Shown piece by piece: positions 6,585 to 15,136 of a DNA stretch of 15,250 bases (positions are counted from its first letter, which is position 1; the number at the start of each line of letters is the position of its first letter). The translations under genes were made by a program, and so were the position numbers. This DNA comes from DATBFX01 sp036558305 (lineage in GTDB: Bacteria; Chloroflexota; Chloroflexia; Thermomicrobiales; UBA6265). Under the pieces are notes generated by a model that saw nothing but the letters and a program-made list of their open reading frames with translations, was not told the origin of the DNA and ran no database searches. Location: positions 1-15,250 of the forward strand of contig DATBFX010000118.1 of assembly GCA_036558305.1 (NCBI GenBank). The letters run 5' to 3'.

Positions 6585-7490
6585 ATGGCGAAGGCGATCC
6601 CAGTCGAACAGCAAAGCCGGGCCGTGACGACCGGCGCGACGCGCGCGAAAGCCGGCAGACTTGCGCGGACCCAGGTGCTCCCGAGGATCGCCATGATCCT
6701 CCTCGGCGCCTACTACATCTTGCCGTTCTACTGGATGATCGTCAGCGCGCTCAAGTCGAACGAAGAACTCGGCGCCTATCCGCCGACGTGGTTCCCGCAC
6801 GAGTTGCATTGGGAGAATTTCCGCAAAGCCGTCAACGTCTTCCCCTTCTGGCTCTACCTCAAGAACACCACCATCATCACCGTCCTGACCGTGCTCGGCG
6901 TCGCGCTGACGACGCCGGTCGTCGCCTACGGTTTCTCCCGCATCCAGTGGCCCGGGCGCGACAAGGTGTTCTTCGTCGTGCTGGCGACGGTGTTCATCCC
7001 GTATCCGGCCCTGATCGTCGCGCTGTTCGACATCTTTGCCAAACTGCATTGGGTGAACACGTTCAAACCGCTGATCGTGCCCTTCTTCTTCTGCTTCATC
7101 CCGGCGCCCTTCTGGATTTTCCTCCTCCGTCAGTTCTTCATGCAGATACCCCAAGAGATATCCGACGCCGCCCGGTTGGACGGGGCGAGCGAATTGCGGA
7201 TCCTGTTCCAGGTCATCATGCCGCAGTCGTGGCCGGCGTTGATCGCCGTCAGCTTGTTTGCAGCGCTGCAAGCCTGGAACGATTTCCTCGGTCCCTTGAT
7301 CTACCTGCAAAGTGCCGAGAAATACACCCTCTCGATCGGGCTGACCTTCTTCAGTTCGCAATCGTCCCACGACATCAAATTCAACCTCTTGATGGCCGCG
7401 TCGACGCTCGTGATCCTGCCGGTGATCGTCCTCTTCCTCTCCTTCCAGCGTGCCTTCGTCGAAGGCGTCACCGTCGGCGGCTTCAAGTGA
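6585..7490 (+). CDS. ABC sugar transporter permease, MalG/UgpE type
   Basis: Predicted at 301 aa. The N-terminal helix MILLGAYYILPFYWMIVSAL and the following KSNEELGAYPPTWFPHELHWENF are classic for MalG-type permeases, in which a periplasmic loop follows the first membrane helix. The EAA-like loop EISDAARLDGASELRILFQV starts at residue 191 and retains the essential DGA and downstream MPQSWP. The C-terminus FQRAFVEGVTVGGFK is nearly diagnostic for this subfamily. A GGAG lies 7 nt before the ATG, and the gene follows the first permease by 12 bp, so the two are surely co-expressed. No ATP-binding subunit follows. The next gene is a glycosidase, implying that a general MsiK/UgpC-like ATPase from elsewhere energises the system. 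Confidence 0.94.
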   Translation: MAKAIPVEQQSRAVTTGATRAKAGRLARTQVLPRIAMILLGAYYILPFYWMIVSALKSNEELGAYPPTWFPHELHWENFRKAVNVFPFWLYLKNTTIITVLTVLGVALTTPVVAYGFSRIQWPGRDKVFFVVLATVFIPYPALIVALFDIFAKLHWVNTFKPLIVPFFFCFIPAPFWIFLLRQFFMQIPQEISDAARLDGASELRILFQVIMPQSWPALIAVSLFAALQAWNDFLGPLIYLQSAEKYTLSIGLTFFSSQSSHDIKFNLLMAASTLVILPVIVLFLSFQRAFVEGVTVGGFK

Positions 7491-7520
7491 TGAGACTCGG
7501 TTGACCCTGACGGTTCCCAC

Positions 7521-7605
7521 GCTGTCGGGGCGGACCGGCGTGTCCGCCCTGTCCTCCATGCCGCGAACGCCGAGGAGGGCGGACACGCCGGTCCGCCCCG
7601 ACGGT
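7521..7605. repeat. REPIN-like double palindrome between permease and mannosidase genes
   Basis: Two 27-nt arms, 7524-7550 and 7576-7602, are perfect reverse complements; wobble and one Watson-Crick pair extend them to 7521 and 7605. Each arm is itself a hairpin: GGGCGGAC (7528-7535) pairs with GTCCGCCC (7542-7549), and the same 8-mers recur at 7577-7584 and 7591-7598. Two inverted REP units around a 25-nt spacer is the layout of a REPIN/BIME. CCTC (7553-7556) and GAGG (7572-7575) add an inner stem. GACGGTTCCC (7509-7518) and GACGGTCCCC (7600-7609) form an imperfect direct repeat that might be a trace of insertion. In the transcript the element could form a very stable stem that alters mannosidase expression. 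Confidence 0.75.
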
Positions 7606-7636
7606 CCCCGCCGGGCCGCAAGGGAGCAACGATTCC

Positions 7637-10600
7637 GTGCCCACACCGTATACCGAACGTCGCCTCGAACGTGTCCTCCGCCGCCTCGAAGAGTTCCGCG
7701 CCTGGCGCAACGCCCGCGAGACCCCCACCCCCGACTGGCAATTCACCGCCCGCGACGGTCAACCCCGCACCGTTCACCTCAAGGACTTCTGGCCCGTCCA
7801 CGAAACCCCGGTCCGCCTCACCGCCGAAACCCGCATCCCCGCCGAATGGGCAGGCCGACCCGTCGAACTCGAACTCTGGCTCGGCGGCGAAGGGTTCGTT
7901 CGCCTCTCCACCGGTCTTCAGGCCGGTCTCAACCCGATGCACCACCGTTTCCCCGTGGTCGAATCGGCAACCGGTGGCGAACCCCTGATCATCGAGGCCG
8001 AGGTCGTCCCCAAAGGCATCTTCGGCAGCAACATCTCCGAACCCCGGCTCGAGCGCGCCCACCTCGTCGTTCCTCAGCGCGAGGTCCGCGCCCTCGAACG
8101 CGACCTCACCATGCTCTACGAAGCCTGCCTCCAACTCCCCGGTCACGAGGTCGTCCCCTTCCTCCTCGACGTCGCCGAAGCTGCCCTCTCGGAACTCGCG
8201 AACGACTGGCCTTCCGCGATGGACACCGCCGTCTCCCGCTACGTTCTCGGCTTCGACAACGGTCTCGGCAGCGGCGTCGTAGCCGTTCCCGGCGACTGGG
8301 TTCCAGAGGCGATCGACGCCCGCCGCCCCACTCAGGACACATGGAGTCTGCCGCCTGCCCCGCGTCCCCTGGAACCACTCCCGCCCGGTGCGGTCGAAGC
8401 GGTCAACCGGGCCCGCGCCATCTACGCCGAGGGCATCGACCACGTGAAGAAGGACTACCCGCCTATCGGTCGCCTCTGCCTGACCGGACACGCGCACATC
8501 GATCTTGCCTGGCTCTGGCCCCTCGCGGAAACTCGCCGCAAGATCAGGCGGACGTTCTCGACCGTGCTCATGCTGATGGACCGCTACCCCGACTTCACGT
8601 TCAACCAATCGTCGGCCCAGGCTTATGCGTGGATCGAACAGGACGACCCCGCCCTCTTCGCTCGCGTCAAAGAGCGCGTCGCCGAGGGGCGATGGGAACC
8701 GACCGGCGGCATGTGGCTCGAATCCGACTGCAACGTGACCGGCGGCGAGGCCTTCGTCCGCCACCTCCTCTACGGACAGCGCTACTTCGAGCGCACCTTC
8801 GGCAAACGCCACCGCGTCGCCTGGCTGCCGGACGTCTTCGGGTTTTCCGGCGGCGTGCCCCAACTGCTCCGCAGCGCCGGCATCGACGGCTTCTTCACGA
8901 TCAAGCTCTACTGGAACGAAGCCAACCTCTTTCCCTATGACCTCTTCGCCTGGGAAGGGATCGACGGCAGCCAGGTCACCGCCCACATGTTCCTCAACCC
9001 CGGTCACGGCTACAACGGCAACCTCGTCCCCCTCGACACCCTCGGCACCTGGCGCAACTTCCGCGGCAAAACCCTCCACCCCGAAAGTCTCCTCGCCTTT
9101 GGGTGGGGCGACGGTGCCGGCGGTCCCAGCGAGAAGATGCTCGAAAACTACGCCCGCCTCAAAGACTTTCCCGCCCTGCCCCGCCTCCGCATGGGCAGGA
9201 TCGACGACTACTTCGCATCCCTCCCCGACCGCTCCGAGTTACCGCGCTACGTCGGCGAGCTCTACTTCGAGCTGCACCGCGCTACCCTCACCACCCAGGC
9301 CAGAACCAAGGCCCTCAACCGTACCTCCGAACACCGCCTCCTCGAAGCCGAAGCCTTCGCCGCCATCGCCTCCCTGGATGGCTTCTCCTACCCGCAACGC
9401 GACCTCGAAACCGCCTGGCAAACCCTCCTCCTCAACCAATTCCACGACATCCTCCCCGGCTCGGCCATCAACGAGGTCTACCAGGACACCCATCGCCTCC
9501 TGGACGGCGTCGTCGCCACCGCCACCGCAGCCCGCGACGCCGCCCTTACCCACCTCGCCGGAAGCGCCGGACCGTCGTCCCGACGGATCCTGGTCGCCAA
9601 CGCCGGTCTCTCGCCCCGTCCCCTCGGCCTCGCGTTGGTCGATGTTCCGGCCGGGGCATCGGTCACCACCCCCGACGGCGCTTCCCTTGCGACCCAACCA
9701 AGCGACGCCGGTCTCCTCGTCGCGGGCCCGCAGCACCTCGTCCCCGGTCTCGGTTGGACGACCCTCACCGTCTCCGAGAACGGCGGCAACGAATCAAAGG
9801 CAGCCATGCCCGGTGTCACGATCGACAACTCCGCAGACTCGACCATCCTCGAAAACGAGCTCCTCCGCGTCGAGATCGGACGCGACGGCACGATCGCCCG
9901 CCTGTTCGACAAATCCGCCGCCCGCGAGGTCCTCGCCGATCGCGCCAACCAACTCTGGGCCTACGTCGACAAACCCCGCTCTTGGGACGCCTGGGACATC
10001 GACGAAACCTACGAACGCGACGGCGAAGAGATCGGCGGTGTCGAATCCGTCGAAATCGTCGAGCGCGGCCCCGTCCGCGCCTCGGTCCGCGTCTCCCGCA
10101 CCTGGCGCGATTCCCGGATCGTCCAGACCTATCGCCTTTGGACCGGCTCTCCACGCCTCGACATCGACACCGAGGTCGATTGGCACGAGCGCCAGGTCCT
10201 CCTGCGCGCCCGCTTCCCCCTCGCCGTCCGCAGCCACGAGGCGACCTTCGAGACCATGTACGGCGTGATTCGCCGTCCCACCCACCGCAATACCTCTCTC
10301 GAAGCCGCCCAATTCGAAGGCAGCGCTCACCGCTTCGCCGATCTCTCCGAACCCGGCTACGGCGTCGCCCTCCTCAACAATGGCAAATACGGCCATGGTG
10401 TCCACGCCAACGTCCTCAGCCTCAGCCTCCTGCGCGGTCCCCTCTACCCCGACCCCCTCGCCGATGAGGGTGAGCACCATTTCACCTACAGCGTCCTCCC
10501 CCACACCGGCGATTGGACCGAGTCGACCGTCGTCCAGCAAGCCTTCGCCCTCAACAGTCCCCTCATCCCGCTCCCCGCCGGTGACACCGGGTCCGCCGCC

Positions 10601-10885
10601 TCCCAATGGGGTCTCGTGGAATCCGAGGGCGTCCCCCTCGCCCTCGGCAGCCTCAAGCGCGCCGACGACGGCGAGGCGCTCATCCTCCGCGTCTATGAAC
10701 CCCACGGCCGTCGAGGTGCCGCCACCCTCCGCTTCGCCCGTCCGCTGGCGCACGCCGACCGGGTCAACCTCCTGGAGGAGGCGACAACGGACGCGGATGA
10801 GCCGACGATCGACGCCGGGAACGCGCGCTCTCTGAGCGTGCGACCCTTCGAGGTGATCAGCCTCAGGCTGGCATTCTCCGCTTGA
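7637..10885 (+). CDS. Cytosolic alpha-mannosidase, glycoside hydrolase family 38
   Basis: Predicted at 1082 aa with no signal peptide, so it acts in the cytosol on imported mannosides. An N-terminal region of about 270 residues precedes the catalytic domain, as in Ams1-like long GH38 enzymes. LTGHAHIDLAWLWPLAETRR begins at residue 282 and supplies the zinc ligands His287 and Asp289. WLPDVFGFSGG carries the expected nucleophile Asp399 (codon at 8831). NQFHDILPGSAINEVY supplies another metal-site histidine, His603. The remainder, from about residue 650, is the beta-sandwich C-terminal region that includes LENELLRVEIGRDGTIARLF. The enzyme hydrolyses alpha-mannosidic bonds with retention of configuration. 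The start is a GTG with GGGAG 10 nt upstream. It lies 146 bp after the MalG-type permease, the gap holding the REPIN-like element, and probably ends the operon. Linkage preference (1,2, 1,3 or 1,6) and phosphorylated substrates cannot be judged here. Confidence 0.95.
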   Translation: MPTPYTERRLERVLRRLEEFRAWRNARETPTPDWQFTARDGQPRTVHLKDFWPVHETPVRLTAETRIPAEWAGRPVELELWLGGEGFVRLSTGLQAGLNPMHHRFPVVESATGGEPLIIEAEVVPKGIFGSNISEPRLERAHLVVPQREVRALERDLTMLYEACLQLPGHEVVPFLLDVAEAALSELANDWPSAMDTAVSRYVLGFDNGLGSGVVAVPGDWVPEAIDARRPTQDTWSLPPAPRPLEPLPPGAVEAVNRARAIYAEGIDHVKKDYPPIGRLCLTGHAHIDLAWLWPLAETRRKIRRTFSTVLMLMDRYPDFTFNQSSAQAYAWIEQDDPALFARVKERVAEGRWEPTGGMWLESDCNVTGGEAFVRHLLYGQRYFERTFGKRHRVAWLPDVFGFSGGVPQLLRSAGIDGFFTIKLYWNEANLFPYDLFAWEGIDGSQVTAHMFLNPGHGYNGNLVPLDTLGTWRNFRGKTLHPESLLAFGWGDGAGGPSEKMLENYARLKDFPALPRLRMGRIDDYFASLPDRSELPRYVGELYFELHRATLTTQARTKALNRTSEHRLLEAEAFAAIASLDGFSYPQRDLETAWQTLLLNQFHDILPGSAINEVYQDTHRLLDGVVATATAARDAALTHLAGSAGPSSRRILVANAGLSPRPLGLALVDVPAGASVTTPDGASLATQPSDAGLLVAGPQHLVPGLGWTTLTVSENGGNESKAAMPGVTIDNSADSTILENELLRVEIGRDGTIARLFDKSAAREVLADRANQLWAYVDKPRSWDAWDIDETYERDGEEIGGVESVEIVERGPVRASVRVSRTWRDSRIVQTYRLWTGSPRLDIDTEVDWHERQVLLRARFPLAVRSHEATFETMYGVIRRPTHRNTSLEAAQFEGSAHRFADLSEPGYGVALLNNGKYGHGVHANVLSLSLLRGPLYPDPLADEGEHHFTYSVLPHTGDWTESTVVQQAFALNSPLIPLPAGDTGSAASQWGLVESEGVPLALGSLKRADDGEALILRVYEPHGRRGAATLRFARPLAHADRVNLLEEATTDADEPTIDAGNARSLSVRPFEVISLRLAFSA

Positions 10886-10905
10886 GAACACTTCAGCCGG
10901 TGCGG

Positions 10906-10954
10906 CGAGTGGCGCGACTCGAAACTCTTGGAACCAATGGGGCTGCCGTGCCCC
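10906..10954. terminator. Two small hairpins in the convergent gap after the mannosidase
   Basis: CGAGT (10906-10910) pairs with ACTCG (10917-10921) around a 6-nt loop. GGGGC (10939-10943) pairs with GCCCC (10950-10954), also around 6 nt, the latter touching the stop codon of the converging molybdoenzyme gene. Either could act as a terminator in one or both directions. Neither has a clear U-tract, so this is a weak call based on position and symmetry. Confidence 0.3.
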
Positions 10955-13272
10955 TACAAACCCACCCGTACGTCAATTTCCGGCGGCTCCATCACCCGCA
11001 CCGCCGGCACCGGCCCTTCCCAGCGCTCGACCTCGACCAGCGCATGCTGGCCGATGTTTCCCTGGCCCAGCTTCGAGGTTCCCTTGTCCAGCGTCAACAC
11101 GTTTGGGTTGCCGTGCACGCACATCGCGTTCGGATCCGCCGGATCGATCGGGTCGTACCAGGCGCCCGTCGACAACTGCACCACACCGGGTCGCACGTCC
11201 TCGCTGACCACCGCCCCCGCCAGACAACTCCCCCGATCGTTGAACACCCGCACGACTTCGCCGTCCCCGATCCCGCGCTGTCGCGCGTCCTCTGGATGCA
11301 GCCGGATCGGCTCCCGCCCCTGCACCTTGGACGACTGGCTGTACGCGCCCACGTCGAGCTGGCTGTGCAAGCGCGTTCGCGGATTGTTCGCGATCAATTG
11401 CAGCGGGTACCTCTCGGCTTTCTCCGCCCCTAACCACTCAACCGGCTCCATCCAGACCGGATGCCCTGGGCAGTCGTCGTACCCAAACGAGTCGATCGTC
11501 TCCGAAAAGATCTCGAATTTCCCGCTCGGCGTCCGCAGCGGCTCCGCCTCCGGGTCGCGCCGGAAGTCCGCGAAGGCCACCAGATCGTCGTCGGTGAACC
11601 CCAACTCGAGGTAACCCTGCCGCCAAAATTCTTCAAATGCCGGCAGCGTCTGTCCCAACTCTGCCAGCGGCGACCGCCAGCACTCGTAGAGATGCCGCAG
11701 CCACTCCATCTCCGAACGACCCTCGGTGAACCGACGTCTTGTCCCGAGCGCGTCGGCCAGATCCGAGAACATGTCGTAGTCGTTCCGCGCCTGCTGGTAC
11801 GGCTCGACCGCCTGATGCATCGCCACCAAGTAGTGGTCGTTCATCGTCCCGGCGATGTCGTTTCGCTCCAACGTCATCGTCGACGGCATCACCACGTCGG
11901 CGTGCCGCGCCATCCCGGTCCAAAACGGATCGTGGACGACGATCGTCTCCGCGCGCGCCAACGCCCGCCGCAGTTTCCCCAGATCCTGCTGATGGTGAAA
12001 CGGATTGCCGCCGCACCAATAGACCAGCTTGACGTCCGGATAGGTCAGCCGCTCCCCGTCGTAATCGAACTGGTCGCCCGGACGCAGCAGCATCTCGGAC
12101 ACGTGCGAGACCGGAATGAACGCCGATTCCTTGTTCTTGCGCTGCGGCAACGACGGCACCCCCGCCCGCAACGGCGCCTCGCCCACGTACCCCATCGATC
12201 CGTACCCGAACCCGAACCCGCCGCCGGGCAGGCCGATCTGACCCAGCATCGCCGCCAGCGTCAACCCCAGCCACGGCGCCTGCTCGCCGTGATCGGTCCG
12301 CTGCAACGACCAGTTCACGTTGATCATCGTTCGCCCCGCCGCCATCCGCCGCGCGAGCGACCGGATCGTCTCCGCCGCGATTCCCGAGATCCCTTCCGCC
12401 CACTCGGGCGTCTTGGCAACCCCGTCCTCTTGCCCCCGCAGATACCGCGCGAACCGCTCGAAACCGACGCAATACCGCGCCAGGAAATCCCGGTCGTGGA
12501 GCCCCTCATCGATCAGCGTATGGGCGAGCGCGAGCATCACCGCCACGTCCGTCCCCGGTCGCGGCGCTTGCCATTCCGCTTCTGCAAAGTCCGGCAGGTC
12601 GTCGCGCAACGGGCTGAGCAGGACAAACGACATACCGCGCTGCTTCGCCGCCCGCATCCAATCGCGTACCGTGTGCCGGGTGATGCCGCCCGGACTGACG
12701 GCGGTGTTCTTCAACGGGATGCCGCCGAAGGTGACGAACAGGTCGGTGTGCGCGGCGATCACCGACCAGGCGGTGGCGTGCGACAGCAGACCATCGAACG
12801 TCCCGGCGATGCGGGGAAGTATCACCTCGCCGGCCGCGTAGCTATATGTGTTGACCGAACCGACGTAGCCGCCGAGGCAATTGAGGAACCGGCGCAATTG
12901 GCTTTTGGCGTGGTGAAACCGCCCGGCGCTTGCCCATCCGTACGATCCGCCGTAGACTCCGCCGCTCCCGTACCTCTCGTAGACACGACGCAACTCGCCG
13001 GAAAGCATTTCGATCGCCGTGTCCCAACTCACCGGCACGAACGGCTCCGCCCCCCGCCGCTCGTCCGCCCCCGGTCCCCGATCGAGCCAGCCAGCCCGGA
13101 TCATCGGCTGCGCGACCCGCGTCGTATGCCGAAGACTACCGGGGATGTTCCCCAGGATCGGCGACGGATCGGTATCCCGCGCGAACGGCCGGACATCGAC
13201 GACCGTCCCGTTCTCGACGACCGCATCGAATGCGCCCCAATGCGAGGTGTGTGGTCGCAGGTCAACTGCCAT
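10954..13272 (-). CDS. Cytosolic molybdopterin oxidoreductase, BisC/TorA (DMSO reductase) type
   Basis: Predicted at 772 aa. The opening PHTSHWGAFDAVVENGTVVD matches the start of biotin-sulfoxide and TMAO reductases. There is no N-terminal CxxC iron-sulfur motif and no Tat signal, so the enzyme should carry only the bis-MGD molybdenum cofactor and remain in the cytosol, like BisC. YGGSYGWASAGRFHHAKSQL contains the expected serine molybdenum ligand, Ser110 (codon 12945-12943). Cofactor-binding blocks follow: FGGIPLKNTAVSPGG, GGNPFHHQQDLGKL, VHDPFWTGMARHADVVMPST with LERNDI, NNPRTRLHSQLDVG, and the C-terminal NDRGSCLAGAVVSEDVRPGV/LSTGAWYDP dinucleotide-binding fold. It probably reduces an S- or N-oxide; the natural substrate is unknown. 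ATG 13272 is preferred because it aligns with the family start and has GGAG upstream; ATG 13332 would add 20 unconserved residues. It follows the SWIM gene on the same strand. Confidence 0.93.
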   Translation of the reverse strand: MAVDLRPHTSHWGAFDAVVENGTVVDVRPFARDTDPSPILGNIPGSLRHTTRVAQPMIRAGWLDRGPGADERRGAEPFVPVSWDTAIEMLSGELRRVYERYGSGGVYGGSYGWASAGRFHHAKSQLRRFLNCLGGYVGSVNTYSYAAGEVILPRIAGTFDGLLSHATAWSVIAAHTDLFVTFGGIPLKNTAVSPGGITRHTVRDWMRAAKQRGMSFVLLSPLRDDLPDFAEAEWQAPRPGTDVAVMLALAHTLIDEGLHDRDFLARYCVGFERFARYLRGQEDGVAKTPEWAEGISGIAAETIRSLARRMAAGRTMINVNWSLQRTDHGEQAPWLGLTLAAMLGQIGLPGGGFGFGYGSMGYVGEAPLRAGVPSLPQRKNKESAFIPVSHVSEMLLRPGDQFDYDGERLTYPDVKLVYWCGGNPFHHQQDLGKLRRALARAETIVVHDPFWTGMARHADVVMPSTMTLERNDIAGTMNDHYLVAMHQAVEPYQQARNDYDMFSDLADALGTRRRFTEGRSEMEWLRHLYECWRSPLAELGQTLPAFEEFWRQGYLELGFTDDDLVAFADFRRDPEAEPLRTPSGKFEIFSETIDSFGYDDCPGHPVWMEPVEWLGAEKAERYPLQLIANNPRTRLHSQLDVGAYSQSSKVQGREPIRLHPEDARQRGIGDGEVVRVFNDRGSCLAGAVVSEDVRPGVVQLSTGAWYDPIDPADPNAMCVHGNPNVLTLDKGTSKLGQGNIGQHALVEVERWEGPVPAVRVMEPPEIDVRVGL

Positions 13273-13348
13273 ATCTGCCGATTCTCCGTCTTGGCCGCGG
13301 ATCGTGTTGCTGCCCGAAATCCTGACGGCCATTATCGCCGTTCGATCG

Positions 13349-15136
13349 CTACCGGCCCAACCCCTTGAGCATCGGCACCAGCTTGTATTTCCGCGCGTGC
13401 CGCTCCATCAGCGCACCGACGTACTCCTGCCACTCGTCTCGCCGGTTCGCCGCGAGATAGGCGTCGCGTGCGTGACCGAGCCAGCGCACCGCGTGGTGGT
13501 AGGACTGCGCCTGACCCCGATCCATGAGCGGTTCCGCCTGGGCCTTCGAGGCACGAATCGCCCAATCCGCACGCGTCGCGATCGCGGCGACGACGACCGG
13601 CTCGATCGCGTGGTAGTCGTTGGAGTCGTCGACGACGGCGATCGCGTCGTCGATCAGTCCCTCGTGAAGAAAGATCTCGACCGGACCGAGCCGAGAGAAC
13701 GGCCTGGCCCGGCGCAGGCGTTCGAGGATTCGCTCCCGCCTTTCCGGCCATTCGTCTCCCGACAACTCCTGGACCCTGAGGTATGAGGTCAGCGAGCGTT
13801 CCTCGTCGAAAGCAGTCTCGGCCGCTGCCAGCGCCAGATCGCGTCTGCCGAGTCCCGCCGCGAGTTCGCGCAGCCAGAGCGCCAGCGGTCCTTTCGGTCC
13901 CGCCAGCGCCAACCCGTGCTCGCCGACCGCAATCGCCAGTTCGAGTTCCTGGCGGTCTCGCAACTGCTGCGCGAGGGTCAGCGCTTGCCCCGCGTCGGCA
14001 AAGTGCGTCAGCCCATAGTCCGCGGCCTCCTGGCATCGCTCTAACCGCACCAGTGCCGCCGCAACGTACGAACCGAGTCCGGCGGCACGCGCAAGGAGAA
14101 GATACTCGTCACGCCTCCCCTGCCGCTCCAGCACGTTGAGCCGCGCGATCGTCAATCCCCCGTTCACCTCTTCGCCCCAGCCGTGCCAGACCCCTTCCTC
14201 GGCAGACTCCCCATGCAGAACGGCTTCGAGGTCGTCGTCATCCCAGCCGATCTCGGCCGCGTCCATCGCCGTGGCGAACGCGTCGTCGATCCCGTAGTCC
14301 GCCACCTCGTCGGCCCACCCCCCGAGTCGGTCAACCCAGACCGCCCGCTCGTCCGCCGAGAGGTCGGCCGCCAACAGCGCCTCGGTCCATGCCTCGCCGA
14401 TCTCCGCAAAGAATTCGCCGGCCATGCCGTCCGAATCGTCGAGCGTCGTCCACTCCTGCACGTACTCGTCGGTGATCGCTTCCAACATCGTGAGCGCGGT
14501 CGCCCCATCCCCCGCGCGAATGAACGCCCATGCCTGCTCCAGGATTCCGCGGACCTCTCCGACGACACTCCCGACGTGCCAGTACGCCTCGGACGACCGC
14601 ATCCGATCGAGACCGTGGAGGGCGCCGCGCACCTGCCGTCGCAACGCCTTCGCATCGACCGGTATCGGCCGGGTAGGCTTCGGCTCCTCCGCTCGCGCCG
14701 GAACCCGCGGATCGGATTGCGCCCGCCCGATTTCCCCTTCGATCAGGCGAGCGATGGTGGCATCTCGCCCGGCGAGCGACACCAGAACCGCTCGCAGTTG
14801 GTCGAGGTCCAGGCGGTCGATCGTCGCCGCGATCGGTTCCCGCTCCTCGACGACGTCCGGCTCGTGGAGGCAGACGAGCAAAGTCGCGACGACGTGCTTG
14901 CACCAACCCCACTCGACGGGGCAGGTGCATTCGGTCCCGGTGATCCCGGCGGCGTCGAAGGAGACCGTGACCTGGTACGGTTCCGGTGCGCTTCCCAGCA
15001 CCTCGGCCACCACGGCGTTTCCTTGCCGTACCACTTCGAGCACCGCCCCGGCCCGCTCGTACTCTTGTCCGCGTCGATACGATTCGCCGGTCGCACGCTC
15101 ACGAATCACCGCCTCGGAGATCGGGAGAGGCGCCAT
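13349..15136 (-). CDS. SWIM zinc-finger protein with a helical repeat C-terminus
   Basis: Predicted at 595 aa. Residues 70-81 (CTCPVEWGWCKH) make a CxCx6CxH SWIM finger, a zinc-binding motif used for DNA or protein contact. The preceding segment, GQEYERAGAVLEVVRQGNAVVAEV, is the usual beta-rich lead-in of bacterial SWIM proteins. From about residue 165 on, the protein is rich in Ala, Leu, Glu and Arg, with TPR-like helix pairs such as EYLLLARAAGLGSYVAAALVR and helices around residues 370-470, suggesting a scaffold. It is cytosolic, with no membrane segment. Bacterial SWIM proteins often neighbour SNF2-type helicases, but none is visible here. The start is secure: AGGAGGG lies 7 nt before the ATG, and the upstream gene's TGA abuts it. 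Its precise role is unknown; linkage to the molybdoenzyme may be only positional. Confidence 0.9.
   Translation of the reverse strand: MAPLPISEAVIRERATGESYRRGQEYERAGAVLEVVRQGNAVVAEVLGSAPEPYQVTVSFDAAGITGTECTCPVEWGWCKHVVATLLVCLHEPDVVEEREPIAATIDRLDLDQLRAVLVSLAGRDATIARLIEGEIGRAQSDPRVPARAEEPKPTRPIPVDAKALRRQVRGALHGLDRMRSSEAYWHVGSVVGEVRGILEQAWAFIRAGDGATALTMLEAITDEYVQEWTTLDDSDGMAGEFFAEIGEAWTEALLAADLSADERAVWVDRLGGWADEVADYGIDDAFATAMDAAEIGWDDDDLEAVLHGESAEEGVWHGWGEEVNGGLTIARLNVLERQGRRDEYLLLARAAGLGSYVAAALVRLERCQEAADYGLTHFADAGQALTLAQQLRDRQELELAIAVGEHGLALAGPKGPLALWLRELAAGLGRRDLALAAAETAFDEERSLTSYLRVQELSGDEWPERRERILERLRRARPFSRLGPVEIFLHEGLIDDAIAVVDDSNDYHAIEPVVVAAIATRADWAIRASKAQAEPLMDRGQAQSYHHAVRWLGHARDAYLAANRRDEWQEYVGALMERHARKYKLVPMLKGLGR

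Noticed and set aside
5562..7646. A 694-codon open frame on the minus strand opposite the two permeases
   Set aside because: Its translation is dominated by Asp, Glu, Arg and Gly, with no recognisable domain, and it runs through the REPIN. The plus strand encodes two unmistakable permeases. Long antisense frames are expected at this GC content.
13273..13332. Earlier ATG at 13332 for the molybdoenzyme
   Set aside because: The 20 added residues do not resemble the family N-terminus and there is no clear ribosome-binding site. It remains possible, since it lies 16 bp after the SWIM stop.
11461..13368. A 635-codon plus-strand frame opposite the molybdoenzyme
   Set aside because: It is Arg/Pro/His-rich and low in complexity, with no motif. 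The minus strand carries clear family blocks throughout.
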